Of a stretch of 64,000 nt of DNA, positions 21,248 through 33,340 are shown in pieces. The notes beneath the pieces were generated by a model. That model searched no databases and had not been told where the DNA came from. It saw only the letters and a program-made list of their open reading frames with translations. Numbering within the stretch: the stretch's first letter is position 1; every line of letters begins with the position of its first letter. Made by a program: the position numbers and the translations under genes. The DNA comes from Trifolium pratense. Taxonomy: Eukaryota > Streptophyta > Magnoliopsida > Fabales > Fabaceae. Location: the NCBI RefSeq assembly GCF_020283565.1, contig NC_060061.1:44615362-44679361 (forward strand), read 5' to 3'.

Positions 21248-24200
21248 CACTACTACAAAAAAGAGCTTTAATAGCGCCTATTTAATAGCGCTTATTTAAA
21301 AAGCGCTATTAAAACTTTAACACGGAGCTTTATAATAGCGGTTTTGGTATAAACGCTATTAAAACCTTGAACCCAGGAACGTTACAATAGCGCTTTTGAA
21401 ATAAACGCTATTAAATCTATAAACGCGGAACCCCTATAATAGCACTTTTGAAAAGCGCTATTAAACCTGATACCCTATAATAGCGCATTTTGCATAAACG
21501 CTATAGTAAGTAAAATTAATAAATTAAAAATTGTTATGGGTGGGTGTCGAACCTTTGACCCCTTGGTTGCATAATATATAATAATAATAAAATAATAATA
21601 ATAATAAACAGAGTTCCAATTTATTTATTTTTTTTTAAAAAAAAAAACTTATCTCCTACTCTCAGACACAAATCGTTCCTCTACTCTACTGACAGTTTTT
21701 TTGTTCCAATTCTCCTCATCTCTCCATTATTCCTCTACTCTCACAACATCTTGTCTCCTCATCCTTATCAAGATCCTTCGTCGAACCCTAAATCCTTATA
21801 CCCTCGTTCAACCTCAATCTCCGTTGAACCCTAGGTCTTCATTTCGGCCGACTCCATCTCCGTCGAACCCTAAATCTTGTGATTTTCAGTATACCTGGAA
21901 TGAAAATTCTCAGCGAACAACCCTTATATCTCCACATCTTTTAATTTGAATACTATTTACAAAAAATTGCAGGCCCAGTCATGTACTCCATAGATTATTT
22001 TGATATTGGCGAAGTCGAAGACCTACTAAGAAGAAAACAGTTGAAAACACTCCCTAAGCTTGATTCCAGCATAGGTAGGGGAACGTCTTTCAATTTGAAG
22101 CTTTAACATGAACAAGGTGAGCAACCACCATTTTGATTGGGTTTATTTTTTTATATTTCATTGATTCATATTATGTGGGATTGTTAATTGTTGATTTAAT
22201 TGATGGTGCTTGTTAATATTAACTAATATTACTAGTATTTTTTAATTTCAAGTTGTGTTTGTTTTTCTGTCATTCAAACTCTGTCTGCTGCGTTTTGTTG
22301 TTGATACTGCGGTGTGAGCGGAGGTGTTTGTTGTTTGAGGATATTGTTGGTTTGTGCGTTAGTTGGTTCGTATGGCTGTGTGTTTGTGTTAGGCTTGGCA
22401 GATGGATTGTGTCTTTTTCCTTTGCATCACAATGGAATATAGCTTATCAAAACTTTGCAGTTTTCTTTTAGTAGGTGCTGGTTCAGTTTGTTGGTTTGTG
22501 CTAGGTATTGCTTGGGTTTGAGTGTTTGGTGTGTTCCTGTGACTTAACAGGTCTAGTGTGGAGTGAGTGCTGCCCTTTTGGTTTTCTTCCCTTTGGTTTT
22601 CTTGTTTTGGTTATTTGGTTTATGTGTTTCGTTTTTTAAAGTTTTTGTTTTAGTTCAAGGTGCTCCTGGTTTGCTTTGCCACCTAGTGTTGTGGTGTGTG
22701 GTGGTGGGGGATTATTAGGTGTTGTTTGTTTTTTAGTGTAGATCATGTTGGAGTGTGTTACCACACAAAGAGGTTTTTGAGTGTAGATCCTGTTGTTTGT
22801 TCTTGCTGTAATGCTTATTGGAAATGTTTGATTGCTTTTCCCTTTTCTTCATTTTCTCTCTAAATGCTTACATCTCTTTTTGGTTTTCCCATTTTTTCAT
22901 GTAGAGTTGTGTACATTGCTAGAAGATGTTTCCACACAATGAGGTTGCTCGCGCCCTCGTGGACGACATCAAGTAAGTTCACATACGCAAAATCTGTGCA
23001 ATATTAAGTTTGTGAATTTCCTATTTGTAATATTCATATGATTTCATATAGAATGGCTATTGTCTTGACTAAGTAATAAAACACTTCATTGGAATTGTTC
23101 ATTAAGTTCACTAGAAATGCTAAATTAGGTGAGACAACATTCAGGAGATTATAAGTGAGATAATTTGCATCATTAAGTTCATTGGAAATACTATTTGTAG
23201 CACAAGATACTACAACAAATGTTCTTACTTGGATACTCAAGTACCATCATAGAATTTCTAATCATTATAATTAAGTAATTATTCCTCTGTGTTCAAAATT
23301 AATATCTTAATGAGTGAAAAAAACTGCACATATTATTGCAGGCAAAACAAATGGCAATATATGAAACCAATATGCAGAGAAGATTCCATTGACATGGAGT
23401 CAGATAAAAAATATGCCACTTACTCATAGGGTGTGGTATATGATATATACCATGCAAAAAAAAATATTCAATTTAATTTGAAAGCAACTAAATTCATGTA
23501 CGACATGAATACATTTCTCAACATTATATATCTTGTATTGTAGGTAATATTGGAAAGCATTTACTTTTAGAGAAAGTTGATGTGGGATACAAAGGTAAGT
23601 GTTTTACATGAAAAATCTTTTGTACATTTATAGGAAATTTCATTTTCAAGAGCTATTACTATTTCCTACTTGCGTGATTAATTTCTAAAATGTTCTTTTA
23701 TGCAACTATTAAGGATATTTAATATTTAATACCAAATCATAAGCAAGAATCTTGTATTTATGTATGTATATTTAGTGATGGATATTTGTTTTTGTTGAAA
23801 ATGTTATTGTGGTGCATAATTGTATGCCTATGTGTAGGTCGTTTAAGTTCTGTTTAGTGTAGGTTCAAGTGTGTGTACTAGTGTACAAGAATTGTGAAAC
23901 TAGTAGTGTATTCTTCATTTCGGTCTGAACACTAAGTGATGAATCATCTTTGAATAACTTTCAGGTAAAGAAGCTCTACACCCAAAGAGAAGATTAAATC
24001 AAATAGTATATAAAGATCTAATGGGAGAGTGACATAGTTAAATTGGAAGAGATGGTCCACGTTGCACTCATGTTTAGCATTTTAGGTGACTGTTAATTTT
24101 TTGTGGAATTGAATTTGCCACTAAACATTAGTAGTAAGGCACCACATGAAATTATGAATCTTGTGACATTAGTACTAAGGTTTTTTCCTTGTACTATTTT

Positions 24201-24835
24201 GAAACCAGTGGTGTCATATACATACATGCTTATATGCAAAGGATTGATTAAGTTTGTCATTTTCATGCCTCTATTATATTTGAGTTGTATCTTGTTGGAT
24301 TATTTTATAACTGATACGTTGTATTCACTTATTTCTAATGTATTGTTCTATTTTATGATTAATAAAAAATTGTTTAGTTTTTTTTATTCAAATTTATAAT
24401 AATTAAAAAAGATATTTTTCTTGAAAGAAGAGATATAGATAAAAAAGGATTATTTTCTCTACCAAAAAAAAAAATTATTATTTTTATTTGGAAAAGGATC
24501 TATAACAGCGCTTTTGCAAAGACCGCTATTAAAAGATGACCTATAATAGCGTTTTCAGGGCACGGGAGCTATTAAACGTTGTAGGCTTGAAGAATTATAA
24601 TAGCGCTTTCAGAATAAAGCGATGTTAAATGTCGTTTCAACAGGCCTCTCAAGTTGCGCTAGTTTGCATACAATAGCGGTTTTTACCAAAAGCGCTGTTA
24701 AAAGTGGACTTTTGATAGCGTTTTTAAGCGCTATTATAGGCAACCAGACTTATAATAGCGGTAACAGTAATAGCGTTTTTAAGCGCTATTAAAAGTCAAA
24801 ACAAGCGCTATTAAATGTCCTTTTTTGTTGTAGTG
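21248..24835. mobile_element. Non-autonomous CACTA (En/Spm) transposon 1
   Basis: Ends CACTACTACAAAAAA...TTTTTTGTTGTAGTG with 3-bp TSD GCT (21245-21247 and 24836-24838). Subterminal zones (21270-21510 and 24490-24830) hold many copies of TAATAGCG(C/G)TTTT and its inverse AAAAGCGCTATTA, the presumed transposase-binding motif. No transposase domain is found in the 3.6 kb. The middle has exon-like pieces (21973-22074 and 22905-22972) and otherwise AT-rich intron-like sequence. Its motif differs from that of CACTA 2, so it probably answers to a different transposase. Confidence 0.93.
21973..22972 (+). pseudogene. Possible captured host gene fragment inside CACTA 1
   Basis: 21973-22074 lies between a TTGCAG acceptor and a GTAGGG donor and reads from an ATG at 21981 without stop for 31 codons (starting MYSIDYFDIGEVEDLL). 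22905-22972 lies between GTAG and GTAAGT and includes an open stretch MFPHNEVARALVDDIK. The 5' part (about 21660-21960) looks like a plant 5'UTR (pyrimidine-rich, CCCTAAATC). I recognise no family. They could be transduplicated exons or remnants of an old CACTA gene; the splice-signal placement is the main support. Confidence 0.3.
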
Positions 24836-24887
24836 GCTATCTGGCCGGCACTACAAGAAAACATTATATTACTGACCAAACTTATTG

Positions 24888-25190
24888 AGGGCTAAAAGCC
24901 CTCAGTAATGCATTTGTGCAATATTGAAGGTCCCAGGCCGTCAGTATGTAGTCTTGGAGAACGGAATAAATTTAAAATTGAAATATTAAGAATTACTGAC
25001 GGTCCTGGGCCGTCAGTAAAGCAATGGGTATTGCAGACGGTCCCAGGCCGTCAGTATGTTGCTAGACGTTGGTGCATTATGACGGTCCTGGGCCGTCAGT
25101 AATGCATGTGCTTTATGACGGTCCCAGGCCGTCTGTAAGGAGGTAACCGTTGGTACATTATGACGGCTATTGGCCGTCTGTAACGCATAT
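24888..25190 (+). repeat. CACTA 2 5' subterminal palindrome array
   Basis: Seven copies of a roughly 20-bp palindrome such as CTGACGGTCCTGGGCCGTCAG, spaced 25-60 bp; outer copies read GAGGGC..GCCCTC. They are probable binding sites for the element's own DNA-binding protein. Confidence 0.85.
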
Positions 25191-25228
25191 ATTTGAATTT
25201 CAAACCCTCAACGGTCCAAAGAACACTC

Positions 25229-25236
25229 TATATATT
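25229..25236 (+). promoter_or_regulatory. TATA box of CACTA 2
   Basis: TATATATT stands just inside the subterminal array, followed by a pyrimidine-rich leader (TCTCTCTAAATTTTCTC). This is a plausible core promoter for the transposase genes; the first coding ATG is 1.4 kb downstream, after an intron-like region. Confidence 0.5.
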
Positions 25237-25369
25237 ACCACTCTTTCATTTCATTTTTTCATTTCCATTCTCTCTCTAAATTTTCTCTAACTTCTCTCTT
25301 AAATTTTCTCTAATTTCATACTTTTTCTAACTTCTCTAATTTTCTCTAATTTAATCTTCATACAAAAAG

Positions 25370-26330
25370 TGGTAAGTGTTTGTGTTTTACTATTACGAAT
25401 TTAAAATTTTTGTTTTGTTATTTAAATGTATATGTTCTAATATTTGTTGTTTACCATTTTTAATAGCAAGTTTTATTCTCGTGAGGAGCGGAGTTTGTGG
25501 GTAAGGAGCGCGCCAAGTAAGAATCTACTCGGCACACAAGTAAGTAACGTAATTTTAATTTATATAGTGATAGTTTTTTTTTACCGTATACTTAGTAATA
25601 GTTATTAATTAATACTTTGTAATTTTTTACTAATATTTTCTTATCACTATGTATAAAAGTTATTGTTTTTGTAAAAAAATTAAAAAAATATATTTAATTT
25701 TGTTTATTTCGAAAACAGAATTATTATTTTTAAATAAGTATTTTTTTTCTTTCAAAAAAACAGTATATTTATATTAATTTTTAAAAAAACGAAATTTTTT
25801 TTTAAAAAATTTATAAAATAAATTTTTTAACAGTTTTTGTATTTTTAAAAAAGTGATGTAATTTTCATATCTCCATCTAAAAAGTGGTAAGTGTTTGTGT
25901 TTTACTTTTAAAGTTAAAATTTTTACTTTGTTATTTAAATGTATGTGTTCTAATATTTTTGTTTATTTCGAAAACAGAATTATTTTTTTTAAATAAGTAT
26001 TTTTTTTTTCAAAAAAACAGTATATTTATAATATTTTTATTTAAAAACGAAATTTTTTTAAAAAAAATTTATAAAAGAAATTTTTTAACAGTTTGTGTAT
26101 TTTTAAAAAAGTGATGTAATTTTCATATCTCCATCTAAAAAGTTGTAAGTGTTTGTGTTTTACTTTTAAAGTTAAAATTTTTACTTTGTTATTTAAATGT
26201 ATATGTTCTAATAATTTATTTACAATTTTTATTAGCAAATTCTCGTGGTCATCGGAGGTCGTGGGTTAGGAGCGGAGTTTGTGGTTAGGAGCGCGCGCCA
26301 AGTAAGACTCTACCCGGCACCCAAGTAAGT
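25370..26330 (+). repeat. Triplicated leader segment in CACTA 2
   Basis: A segment beginning AAAAAGTGGTAAGTGTTTGTGTTTTAC occurs at about 25365, 25876 and 26136. The first and third copies continue to a shared GAGCGGAGTTTGTGG...GGAGCGCGCCAAGTAAG block (25481-25520 and 26262-26305), and the middle copy ends in AT-rich sequence. GTAAGT signals at the repeat edges suggest duplicated non-coding first exons and introns. Confidence 0.65.
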
Positions 26331-26679
26331 AATATATGTAATTTTAATTTATAATATTTAGTGATAGTTTTATTTTTACCGTACACTTAGAAATAGTTAC
26401 TAGCATTTTATTATTACTATGTATTTAAAAAAAGAAAAACAATTATATTTTAAAAAATTATAATATATATGTTAAAAAGTCGGTAGTTTTGTCAACTAGA
26501 AAACTTAGTATTTTTTAGATTTAATAAACCATAAACTTTAAAAATAAAATGTTAAAAGTTTATATGTTATTGTTGAGTAGACATATATATATATATATGT
26601 CCAAAATACTTTTGAAAAATAAAGTAATAAATTTAATACATATATCGATCTAATTATATATTAATTAAACTACACAGAT

Positions 26680-29600
26680 ATGGATTTTAGCAATCGTAAT
26701 TGGATGTACGATAGACATAATCCTGGAAAGAGGGGCCGGGTTAAAGAGGAATTTAAAATAGGGGTCGAAATGTTTATCAATACAGTAAAATATAATGACA
26801 TTGTGATACGTGAAGGGGGAATTAGATGTCCGTGTGTACTTTGTCGATGTACAAGAATACATAGCGAAGATGAAATTAGGTCTCATTTATATAAAAAGGG
26901 ATTCCAACCTAATTATTGGGTTTGGTCAAGTCATGGCGAAGGATGTTCCACGACTGTTCCCGTGAATCAAAATCGTGCTTCAAGCAGTGTTTTTCAGCCC
27001 GTTGTTGTTCCCCAATATTATCATCAGCATTATGATCCGTTTAATGAGATGGACAATATGATAACTAATGCCCTTGGGTTTAATACGCCGATTTATGTGC
27101 CAAATGATGTCGACGACCCTGCTGATGATGAATATGACGCTGATGTTAACGTCGAGAGACCAAATGAGGAAGCCCAGCGATTTTTTGATCTTTTGAAAGA
27201 GACAAATACACCGTTGTGTGAAGGCTCCCGAGACTCAAAGTTAACGGTGTGTATTAGACTTTTGGGTATCAAGTCTGAATGTCTTGTTTCAGAATACACC
27301 ATGGACTTGATAACAAAACTGATGTTGGATATAACAATAGACCGTCCTCTTGATTTGCCAAAAAATTATTACGAAGCAAGACAATTGGTTGCAAAGTTAG
27401 GACTCGGAGCGAAGAGAATTGACTGTTGTGTTAACGGGTGTATGTTGTACTATAGCAACGAATTTGGTGTAGATGACGGTGCATTACTTGAATGTAAATT
27501 TTGTCAAGAACCAAGATATCGTGTAACAAGAAATTCACGGTCAGTCAGAAGGAAGCCAATCCCAAGAAAGGCGATGTTCTATTTACCCATAATACCAAGG
27601 TTGCAAAGGTTGTATGCATCGATGCAAACTGCCAGTAAAATGACATGGCATCGTGAAAACTATGAAAGGAGAAAAATGTCAGGTGAGTTGCGACATCCTT
27701 CTGATGGAATGGCTTGGAAGCATTTTGATCAAGTTTATCCTGAATTTGCTTCGGAGCCACGGAATGTCCGACTTGGGTTATGCTCAGATGGATTTACACC
27801 ATATACTCAAGTATCAGCCACTCCATATTCATGTTGGCCTGTTCTGGTTACCCCGTACAATCTTCCTCCTGATATGTGCATGTCAAAACCTTACATGTTT
27901 TTAGCCGCTGTAATACCAGGCCCATCTAGTCCAACTGTTGGTATTGATATCTATTTACAACCTTTGATTGATGATTTGAAGAGATTGTGGAACGGTGTTG
28001 CGACGTATGATATCAACCAAAAACGAAATTTCAATATGAGAGGAGCTTTGATGTGGACCATTAATGATTTTCCTGCATATGGGATGTTGTCTGGATGGGG
28101 GACACATGGTAAACTAGGATGTCCTATTTGCATGATGGACACCAAAGCGTTTTGGTTAGAAAACGGTGGGAAGGCTACTTGGTTTGACTGTCATCGTCGG
28201 TTCTTGCCTACTGATCATCCGTTTAGAAGAAATAAAAATGGTTTTGTTCATGGTGACACCGAGACTCGTGATCCACCAGATTATTTGACATCCCGACAAG
28301 TCTGGAACAAAGTGAAAGATATTCCAAAGGTTGAGGTTGTAGGTGGTGTTGCATCTAAACCGCGTGGTTATGGACAAACACACAACTGGACAAAAAGAAG
28401 TATCTTTTGGGATCTGCCGTATTGGAAAGACAACCTTTTACGTCACAACCTTGATGTTATGCATATTGAGAAAAATGTGTTTGAAAATATTTTTAACACT
28501 GTCATGAATGTCAAAGGAAAAACGAAAGATAATGACAACGCGAGGAGAGACATAGGGTTGTATTGCAAACGTAACGAACTGTTGTTGGTGGAGACATCTA
28601 ACGGCAAACTTCTTAAACCTCGTGCAAACTATACTTTATCTCCTGAAGAAGCAAAATCTGTTTGTCGATGGGTAAAAGAAGTGAAGATGCCGGACGGTTA
28701 TTCGTCGAATTTGGCGAGATGCGCTGATGTTGACCATGGAAGGATGCGTGGGATGAAAAGTCATGATTGTCATGTTTTTTTCCAGACTTTACTTCCGATT
28801 GCATTTAGTTCTTTACCCCAACATGTATTGAATCCGCTTATTGAAATCAGTCAATTTTTCAAGAATCTGTGTTCGACAACGCTAAGAGAGGCTGATCTCA
28901 TCAAGATGGAAAATGACATTCCACTGATCTTGTGTAAGTTGGAGAGAATATTTCCTCCTGCCTTGTTTGATTCTATGGAGCATGTTGTGGTGCATCTTGC
29001 ATACGAGGCTAGGCTTGGTGGGCCGGTTCAATATAGATGGATGTACCCGTTCGAAAGGTTCATGGGTTATGCAAAACGTGCCGTGAAAAACAAAGCTAGG
29101 GTCGAAGGCTCAATTTGTGCAACATACTTACACCGCGAAACAATTTACTTTTGTTCGCATTACTTCAAAGACACGTTGTCATCAAGCCATATTCGCAATG
29201 AAACTGAAACATCTCGGCCTGTGAGAATTCACCCATTAAACATGTCAATATTCAGCTTGCCTGGTCGTAATGGTGGTGGTGAGAAAGTGTTGTATCCTGG
29301 TGACAAAGTTCTCTATTCGGCGCATGTTCACTTGCTGATTAATTGCAATGAAGTCGAGCCATATTTACAGTGAGTATTTTAAATTAGTTAATAAATAATT
29401 ATTTATTCCAATTAAGTTCGCTTATAACTAACGATATTTAATAACTTAGGATGTTTTTAACACAACATACTTCTGCTCAAATCAATTCGCAATTTCCAGC
29501 ATGGTTCAAAGAATACATGTACCAACAAACACCCGCAACTCGTGTCATACAACACTTGAGAAACTTATCTGATGGCCCAAAGTCAACCGTTAAACAATGG

Positions 29601-30224
29601 CACACCTACTTTGTCAATGGTTACAGATTTGAGACACACAGTTGGAGTGAAGGAAAAACAACAGTAAACAGTGGAGTGTGTATGAAAGGTGTGACTGAAA
29701 ATGGTGAAGGAGATTTTTACGGTGTCATTGAGAACATATTTGAAATCGAATACAATTACCTTGATTACAAGAAAACAGTCGTGTTGTTTTACTGTAAATG
29801 GTTTGATCCTTCAAATAGAGGTACCAGATATGATTCAAAGACTAATACCGTGGACATAAAAATGAACAAACATTATCCATTGTATGATCCGTTTGCTATG
29901 GCTCATAACGTCAGACAAGTTCACTATGTCCCTTATCCATCGACTACAAGGGATAAGCGAGGTTGGTGTGCCGCAATAACATCAAAACCAAGGGGTCTGA
30001 TTGAAAAAAATGAGATAGATGAACGTGAAGATGAACCATATCAGGAAGATGAGATGTCCAATGTTGATGATGTCATTGCAGTTGAAACTTTTAATCAACT
30101 TTGTGTACAAGAAGAAGCCGAAGAAGTACCTTCTGATGGTGATGTTGATGAAGAGGACGTCGAAGCTAATGGTGATGATGAAGGCAGTGATGATGAAGAT
30201 GTATCAGATTGGGATGACAATTAA
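26680..30224 (+). CDS. CACTA TNP2-like transposase (two exons)
   Basis: Proposed CDS join(26680..29369, 29450..30224), 1154 codons plus stop. The intron has a GTGAGT donor and CTTAG acceptor, and its removal keeps the frame (CA+G). The N-terminus (MDFSNRNWMY..., then CPCVLCRC, SHLYKKGFQPNYWVW) is the transposase-associated domain. Residues about 330-560 are the Transposase_21 (TNPD/TNP2) core, with KLGCPICMMDT and HRRFLPTDHPFRR. About 770-880 is DUF4218-like (MEHVVVHLAYEARLGGPVQYRWMYPFERFM). Exon 2 carries a DUF4216-like region (GDFYGVIENIFEIEY..VVLFYCKWFD) and an acidic tail. It excises and inserts elements by binding CACTA termini, in the nucleus. No stop or frameshift is seen. The start is the first in-frame ATG. 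Confidence 0.92.
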
Positions 30225-30517
30225 TTTTATAATATAGTTATCCGCGTTGTAATAATATTAATCGTTGTACTTGAATATTTGTTTTTGGTTGCATTTGTTT
30301 ATCGTTTAATGATGATGAATTATAAAACAATATATGTCATGTATTTCTTAATTAATTATATATATATTTGTCATGTATTTCTTAATTAATTATATATATA
30401 TTTGTCATGTATTTCTTAATTATATATATATTTGTCATGTATTTCTTAATTATATATATATTTGTCATGTATTTCTTAATTATATAAATATATTTATCAT
30501 ATATTTTTTTATTATAG

Positions 30518-32646
30518 ATGAATCCAGATGAAGAAAATTTTGATGATGACAATGTCGATGATGACATTGATGATATTCCACCAGCACCGGGTGTCGGACG
30601 CGGGCGCGGACGCGCTCCACGTAGACGTGCTTTACCCCGCCGCGTTGTTCGGAATCGATGGTTGGAGGGTATGCCCAAGTCTCGAACCGTAGACGGTGTG
30701 GAAGAGGAGTACGACTCCTACGACGACGATGATGACCACGAGGACGAGGAAATAGCCGATATTGCACTTTTAGCTCCTCAAAATGAATTGTTGATTGACC
30801 GGCATGGTAGACCCATCATCATGCCATATACCGCCACAGAGTAAGTTAATTATTATTAAGAATTTGTGTTTAATAAATTAATTGGATATATATGATAATT
30901 ATTCTTAACTAATATATATATATATATTGTGCAGTTTGCAACCCCAAAATCCGGCGAATAAGGCAATCAATAATGCATTGAAATCCAAATTCCAGGCTCC
31001 ATATCTCAACTGGACGGAGGTCAGGGCAGATGAGCGTGGATATCAACAATTTTGGAATGGCTTCAGGGTACGTTTTTATTTATAATTACTTTTTTATCCA
31101 ATCAATTTTGTTACTAAACATATATTTACTAATTTATTAACAATTTTTCTTTATTTTTCGTAGTCGCAAGTAACTTGGCTGAATCACCACACAGCGGCTA
31201 TTGAGCGTATATTCAACAAAAAAGCCACCAAGCGTCTGTCGACCTTACTTTTTGAAGCGCGGAAAAAGATTAAAAAGGATCCTTCAAAACCACCACTTTG
31301 GCTCGCTGGCAATTCATACCCTATGCTCTGCCGCAGATGGGAAGAGGAAGAGTATATTGCAAAGTGTATAAAGAACAAAGCCAACAGAAATACTGATGAA
31401 GCCAATCGTGCGTGCGTACACTCTGGAGGGTCTAAATCTGCCGGAACGCTTCGTCTTGAGTTCATCCAACAAATTGGTCGTCCACCCACCTTTATGGAGA
31501 TGAATGACATGATGCACCGGTATGCAGATTCCGGTGAGTGGACGGGGGCAAGGGCGCAAGAAGTGTCGGTAAGTATTTAATTATATATATTATTTATTAT
31601 TTATTTCGTATAACATTATTTTTTAAACATTATATAATTATATCTAAACATTATAATTAATTAATTATAATTTTTTTTTAATTTATTGTAGAGGTTGACG
31701 CAAATTTGGGTTGAAGAATATAATGCAAGCCAACTACGACTACCACCTCATAGGCGAGATAATGAGGATGTTCGTCGAAACAAGATGTCGTTGGCTTTTG
31801 TTAAGAATGCTGGTGGTGCGACTCGAGGTCGCAAATTCGCTGCTGGGTGTACATCTTCTCTATATGCAAGTGACCCAACTGGTTTGAGAGATGTCACTTA
31901 CACATCTTCATCTTCATCGAGTACAGGACGCTCTCGTCCAACTCAAAGAGAGGAAACCGATGATGAGTATGAAGCGCGAATGAGGGCCACGTATAGAGAA
32001 GAATTCCGCGATGAGTTCGAAGCATCATTTGATGACCGGGTGGACGTACGGGTCCAACATATATTGCAGGAATTCTTTGCACAGCAGAGGGCGCCGGCGC
32101 CGGCGGGGGGGGGGGGGGGTTGGATCATCATCTCAGGCTTCGGCACGACAAAATCAAAATGCCGGTGAACAAGAATATCGACCGGATTTGAGTAGCATGG
32201 TTAATTTGAATCAGCTGCCGGAGTACCGAGAGGGTGATCCAGTACTGAGTATGAGCATAGAGGATATGAGTCAGATGCTTAATGAACCAGTTCATTTACA
32301 ATTTTTTGATCCTACTGGGCAAACAAGTGGAAGCAGTAGTGGCGGAAGCGGTAGAAATAATCAACAAACTGCTTTCACCGAATACCAGAGATCATTAAAT
32401 CCACAACAAGACTTCATAATCCCATATGAAAACCCAAATCAACCCCAAGGCAACTTCTTCCCAAATCAAGCCCCAATTAACTTCGTTCATAGGCCTGTGG
32501 CACGACCTCCTTCGCGAACGTCACTCCCCGGAGTCGTAATACACGAGGAAGGTAGAGGCCGAGGCCGAGGCCGAGGAAGGTCGCGTCAGCCAACAGACAC
32601 TGGCAAGGGGAAGCGACCACTATATCAGCCGCCTGACCAACGTTGA
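30518..32646 (+). CDS. CACTA Transposase_24/TNPA-like protein (four exons, one frame break)
   Basis: Exons 30518-30840, 30935-31067, 31164-31568 and 31692-32646, all with GT..AG borders and phases that keep the frame. The N-terminus is acidic with an RGRGRAPRRRALPRR basic patch. Exons 2-3 (YLNWTEVRADERGYQQFWNGF..., TWLNHHTAAIERIFNKK, LCRRWEEEEYIAKCIKNKANR) match the plant En/Spm Transposase_24 region. Exon 4 has a DDEYEARMRATYREEF helix, then an Q/N/G-rich tail ending in RGRGRGRGRSR. A run of 15 G (32105-32119) puts the tail (to 32646) out of frame with the upstream part, which would stop at 32166-32168. Either the gene is frameshifted or the homopolymer is misread. It probably binds the subterminal palindromes. 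Confidence 0.8.
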
Positions 32647-32796
32647 TGTGTAATTTTAATAATCTGTTGTTGATTATTATTTGTTTAATTGTTTTCTTTT
32701 TGTAATGACAATATTATCATTATATTTAATTATACTTATGTTAAGTATTTTTATTATGCTTTTTATTAAATTTTAATTTTAATATTTTTTAATTAT

Positions 32797-33055
32797 TTAT
32801 TATGCAGTATATTTTTTATTTTAAAAAATTAATATTAATTTTTTTTAAAAAAATTAATAATTTAATTATTTAAAAATCAAATACTGATTTTTAAATAATT
32901 AAATTATTAATTTTTTTAAAAATCGTTATTATGCAGTATATTTTTTATTTTAAAAAATTAATATTAATTTTTTTTTAAAAAAATTAATAATTTAATTATT
33001 TAAAAATCAAACTGATTTTTAAATAATTAAATTATTAATTTTTTTTTAAATCGTC
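32797..33055. repeat. AT-rich hairpin, duplicated in tandem
   Basis: TTATTATGCAGTATATTTTTTATT followed by an AT-only inverted repeat (AATAATTTAATTATTTAAAAATCA and inverse) occurs twice with a period of about 134 bp. Non-coding 3' part of CACTA 2. Confidence 0.7.
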
Positions 33056-33320
33056 AAGCATTACTGACGGCTCTAGGCCGTCACAATGTGTAAAAGAAAA
33101 TGTAATACTGACGGCTCCAGGCCGTCACAATTGCGTGTCCTTTTGAATTGACCAGTGTGTATTATTGACGGCTCCAGGCCGTCAGTAACGTTATTGACGG
33201 TCCTGGGCCGTCAGTAACCATTACTGGCGAGCTAATTACTGAGGGCCCAAGGCCGTCAGTAATGCATGCATTTTAGACGAAATTTGTGCATTACTGAGGG
33301 CCTTTGGCCCTCAGTAAATG
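33055..33320 (+). repeat. CACTA 2 3' subterminal palindrome array
   Basis: Six copies of the same palindrome as at the 5' end (TTACTGACGGCTCTAGGCCGTCA and relatives); the outermost is again GAGGGCCTTTGGCCCTC. Confidence 0.85.
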
Positions 33321-33340
33321 CATGTTTTCTTGTAGTGCGG

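Larger units (their letters stand above)
24849..33337 (+). mobile_element. CACTA (En/Spm) transposon 2, apparently autonomous
   Basis: Ends CACTACAAGAAAACA...TGTTTTCTTGTAGTG with TSD CGG (24846-24848 and 33338-33340). It is 8.5 kb and encodes a TNP2-like transposase (26680-30224) and a second Transposase_24-like protein (30518-32646), the two-gene layout of En/Spm. Both ends carry arrays of an interrupted palindrome GACGG(T/C)CC..GGCCGTCAGTA. It lies 10 bp of Copia sequence away from CACTA 1, in the same gene. Confidence 0.95.
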
